Below are positions 4,627 to 6,611 of a DNA stretch of 6,611 bases, piece by piece. Numbering within the stretch: position 1 is the first letter of the stretch; each line of letters starts with the position of its first letter. Under the pieces are notes generated by a model. It was not told the DNA's origin. It did not search any database and saw nothing but the letters and a program-made list of their open reading frames with translations. The DNA lies in contig JAFADQ010000060.1 of assembly GCA_023424725.1 (NCBI GenBank), positions 1 through 6,611 of the forward strand, in the 5' to 3' direction. The translations under genes and the position numbers were made by a program. The DNA comes from Bacteroidota bacterium. GTDB taxonomy: Bacteria; Bacteroidota; Bacteroidia; Cytophagales; Hymenobacteraceae.

Positions 4627-6252
4627 ATGACTCCTAATAAGTACAGATTTCAAGTTCAAACATCTAATAATGGGCAAATAAATATTCCGTTAGAAGAAGG
4701 AAAAGCATTATTTGTTCTTGGTGCTAATGGGGTTGGTAAGTCTACCTTAATGCATAATTTATTTCAACAAAATATAAATCATTCGAAAAGAATTTTAGCT
4801 CAACGTCAAACGTGGTTCAATGATAATTCAATGAATATGACAGCTTCACAAAAAACAACTTTTGACGGTTACATAAAAAGCTCTAACAGTCAAATTGATT
4901 CTCGTTGGAAAGTAGATTATTCACAAGAGCGTTCGAGCATTTCAATTTTTGACTTAATTAATTCAGAAAATATTAGAGCCAGGAAAATTGCTAATGAAGT
5001 TGATAAAAATAATATTGATTTGGCCAGGCTTCTTTCAAATCAACAATCTCCACTTCAAGGAATTAATGAACTGTTGGCTATTTCAAACATACCAATAACA
5101 ATAATTCTAGGTAAAGACGAACAACTATTTGCCTCAAAAAATGGAAGTGCACCATATAGCATCGCGGAATTATCTGACGGTGAAAGGAATGCTCTTCTAA
5201 TATGTGCAGATGTTCTAACCACAGAACCAAATAGATTGATTATACTAGATGAGCCAGAAAGGCATCTACATCGGTCTATTATTTCTCCATTATTATCCTC
5301 TTTATTTCAAAAAAGAAAGGATTGTGTTTTTGTAATATCAACACATGATGTATTTCTTCCAATAGATCATAGAGAATCAAGTGTTTTGATGTTGCGAAGT
5401 TGCGTGTGGACAGGTAAGACTGTTAAAGATTGGGATGCAGACCTAATTTCTGAAGGTGATGAAATTCCAAATTCGTTAAAAAGAGACATACTTGGTTCAA
5501 AAAGGAATATTCTTTTTGTAGAGGGACAATATGAGAGTTTAGATAGACAAATTTATCAGTTAATATACCCCAATGTCTCGGTTTTACCACAAGGTAGTTG
5601 CTCCCAAGTAGAGAAAGCAGTAGAAGGGATTAGAGGAACAGAGAAATTACATTGGATCAATGCTTATGGATTAATAGATGCAGATGATAGAACACCAGAA
5701 CAAATACAAACTCTTCTTGCGAAAGGAATTGCGGCTCTTGAATGTTACTCAGTTGAATCTTTATATTATAATCTAACAATAGTGAAAGAAATTGCAAAAC
5801 GTATATCGCAAGTGACTGGACAAGATGAAACTGAATTGTATAAAAAAGCTACATCAGAGATAATTACAAGTATTCAGCCCCATAAAGAAAGACTTTGTTC
5901 GCGATTGTGTGAGAAACTAGTAAGAAACAATGCGATGAAAAGTTTACCAAAACACAAAGACATTTTAGAAAGAAGCACCTTTTCCATTAGTATTGACCTT
6001 AATCAAATTCTTGAAGAGGAAAAGGCTTTATTTGACAACTTCGTAAACGATAACAATTATAACGGTTTATTAAATCGATATCCAATTAGAGAAACTCCAG
6101 TATTAACAAAAATAGCAACTGGACTAGGGTTATCTTGTGAGAAATATGAAAGTGCAGTCAGGAAATTAATTATTGATGATAAACAAACACTTGAATTTTA
6201 CAAAACATTATTAAATCCTCTAACCAAACTAATTGAAAGAGAACTCTGCTAA
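4627..6252 (+). CDS. ABC-type ATPase fused to a DUF4435/TOPRIM-like domain; putative single-gene PARIS/OLD-like defence protein
   Basis: This 541-residue protein joins two domains. The N-terminal ABC ATPase has Walker A GANGVGKST (32-40), a helical insert (about 45-175), a signature LSDGE (182-186), Walker B LIILDEPERHLH (204-215) and the switch His240 in ISTHD. The DEPExxLH form is typical of AAA_15/AAA_21 ATPases in defence systems. From about 293 follows a domain resembling DUF4435, a TOPRIM relative: ILFVEG with Glu299, then GLIDADDR with Asp351 and Asp353. These are the acidic residues expected for metal-dependent nuclease chemistry. A helical tail ends the protein. PARIS uses the same pair as AriA and AriB, sometimes merged; OLD nucleases are the main alternative. 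I chose the ATG at 4627; an in-frame TTG at 4573 is better read as the promoter's -33 box. The gene is AT-rich (22 of 60 G+C at 4681-4740, 20 of 60 at 6121-6180), which suggests transfer. The defence role is inferred. Confidence 0.82.
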   Translation: MTPNKYRFQVQTSNNGQINIPLEEGKALFVLGANGVGKSTLMHNLFQQNINHSKRILAQRQTWFNDNSMNMTASQKTTFDGYIKSSNSQIDSRWKVDYSQERSSISIFDLINSENIRARKIANEVDKNNIDLARLLSNQQSPLQGINELLAISNIPITIILGKDEQLFASKNGSAPYSIAELSDGERNALLICADVLTTEPNRLIILDEPERHLHRSIISPLLSSLFQKRKDCVFVISTHDVFLPIDHRESSVLMLRSCVWTGKTVKDWDADLISEGDEIPNSLKRDILGSKRNILFVEGQYESLDRQIYQLIYPNVSVLPQGSCSQVEKAVEGIRGTEKLHWINAYGLIDADDRTPEQIQTLLAKGIAALECYSVESLYYNLTIVKEIAKRISQVTGQDETELYKKATSEIITSIQPHKERLCSRLCEKLVRNNAMKSLPKHKDILERSTFSISIDLNQILEEEKALFDNFVNDNNYNGLLNRYPIRETPVLTKIATGLGLSCEKYESAVRKLIIDDKQTLEFYKTLLNPLTKLIERELC

Positions 6253-6314
6253 ATCAATTATTGAAATTATTAAAATACACTAAATGTAGATTTAAACATT
6301 GATTATTAAATCAC

Positions 6315-6339
6315 CAAAGTATTTTAAAATTTCACTTTG
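6315..6339 (+). terminator. Weak stem-loop after the ATPase-TOPRIM gene
   Basis: CAAAGT (6315-6320) and ACTTTG (6334-6339) can pair around the palindrome ATTTTAAAAT (6321-6330). It is AT-rich, bulged and without a T-tract, so it is at best a weak terminator; the strong hairpin at 6364 is the more likely stop. Confidence 0.2.
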
Positions 6340-6363
6340 TTAAAATCCCCCTCCAACCCACAA

Positions 6364-6402
6364 AAAAGAGCCTGTTACAGACCAACTGCAACAGGCTCTT
6401 TT
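6364..6402. terminator. Bidirectional intrinsic terminator between convergent genes
   Basis: Arms AAAAGAGCCTGTT (6364-6376) and AACAGGCTCTTTT (6390-6402) pair perfectly over 13 bp. A further CAG/CTG (6378-6380 and 6386-6388) pairs across one A-C mismatch, leaving the loop ACCAA. On the minus strand the stem runs into six T (complement of 6362-6367), ideal for dnaJ, which ends 22 bp away. On the plus strand it is followed by TTCTATTTTT and can also stop the ATPase-TOPRIM gene. Confidence 0.9.
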
Positions 6403-6423
6403 CTATTTTTCGGCAGCAATTAA

Positions 6424-6611
6424 TTACTGCATAAACTCGCGTATCTTATCAAAAAATCCTTTCTCGTTCTTTCCGGGGTTTGGCGAGAAGTTAGGCGAAT
6501 TCCGTAGTACCTCCAGTGCGCGTTTCTCTTCCGAGCTAAGGTTCTTTGGCGTCCAGACGTTAATGTGCACCAACTGGTCGCCACGGTTGTAGCCGTTCAG
6601 GTCTTTAATGC
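6424..6611 (-). CDS. dnaJ: Chaperone protein DnaJ, C-terminal 61 residues (partial, 5' end outside the window)
   Basis: The last 61 codons of a minus-strand gene read IKDLNGYNRGDQLVHINVW, then a linker with SSEEKRALEVLRNSPNF, then NPGKNEKGFFDKIREFMQ and TAA at 6424-6426. This is the end of DnaJ, the Hsp40 co-chaperone that delivers clients to DnaK and stimulates its ATPase. The GDQLVHINVWTPKNL stretch is the last strand of the C-terminal substrate-binding domain, and the GKNEKGFFDKIRE tail is typical of Bacteroidota DnaJ. The J-domain, the zinc-finger region and the start lie beyond the right edge. It faces the ATPase-TOPRIM gene tail to tail across the terminator at 6364-6402. Confidence 0.93.
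   Translation of the reverse strand, partial: IKDLNGYNRGDQLVHINVWTPKNLSSEEKRALEVLRNSPNFSPNPGKNEKGFFDKIREFMQ

Larger units (their letters stand above)
3587..6346. mobile_element. Putative accessory insertion block between dnaJ and the ABC exporter
   Basis: All backbone genes lie on the minus strand, while the three complete genes in this block lie on the plus strand and are of accessory type. The left edge is the sharp end of repeat copy 1. The right edge is inferred from where AT-rich sequence gives way to the dnaJ terminator region. A stub of the ABC ATPase gene inside the block (4366-4568) divides it into a toxin-antitoxin part and an ATPase-TOPRIM part. No integrase or transposase gene was found, so it is not a self-mobile element as seen. 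The right boundary is approximate. Confidence 0.5.

Overview
The window looks like a chromosomal segment from a Bacteroidota bacterium, probably the Cytophagales/Hymenobacteraceae group (an inference from gene types, not a placement). The signs are promoters of the TTG-N19-TAnnTTTG type in place of sigma70 boxes, starts without Shine-Dalgarno sequences, a DnaJ with the family's C-terminal tail, a ChaN-family protein and a NatA/NatB-like ABC exporter.

The backbone lies on the minus strand. From right to left it is: the 3' end of dnaJ (6424-6611, cut by the window edge), then after a break the ABC exporter ATPase (2577-3500) and its permease (1098-2399), then a ChaN-like haem-uptake protein (24-905). 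A strong bidirectional terminator (6364-6402) follows dnaJ. The gap between ChaN and the permease holds a REP/BIME-like element: four palindromes arranged as one large inverted repeat (970-1077).

Between dnaJ and the ABC ATPase sits an accessory block of about 2.8 kb read on the plus strand. It has two cargos: a RelE/ParE-type toxin-antitoxin pair (3751-4286), and an AT-rich gene for an ABC ATPase fused to a DUF4435/TOPRIM-like domain (4627-6252). That fused layout resembles a single-gene version of the PARIS (AriA-AriB) or OLD type of phage-defence protein.

The most unusual structure is a 177-bp direct repeat at about 93% identity (3410-3586 and 4392-4568). It carries the promoter, the GTG start and the first 30 codons of the ABC ATPase, once intact at the real gene and once as an orphan stub between the two cargos. 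All four differences in the coding part are at third codon positions. The promoter boxes are identical while the spacer between them has changed. This suggests two alleles of the same locus, one carrying the toxin-antitoxin pair and one the ATPase-TOPRIM gene, stacked in tandem by recombination. The orphan promoter still points leftwards, antisense to the toxin-antitoxin genes.
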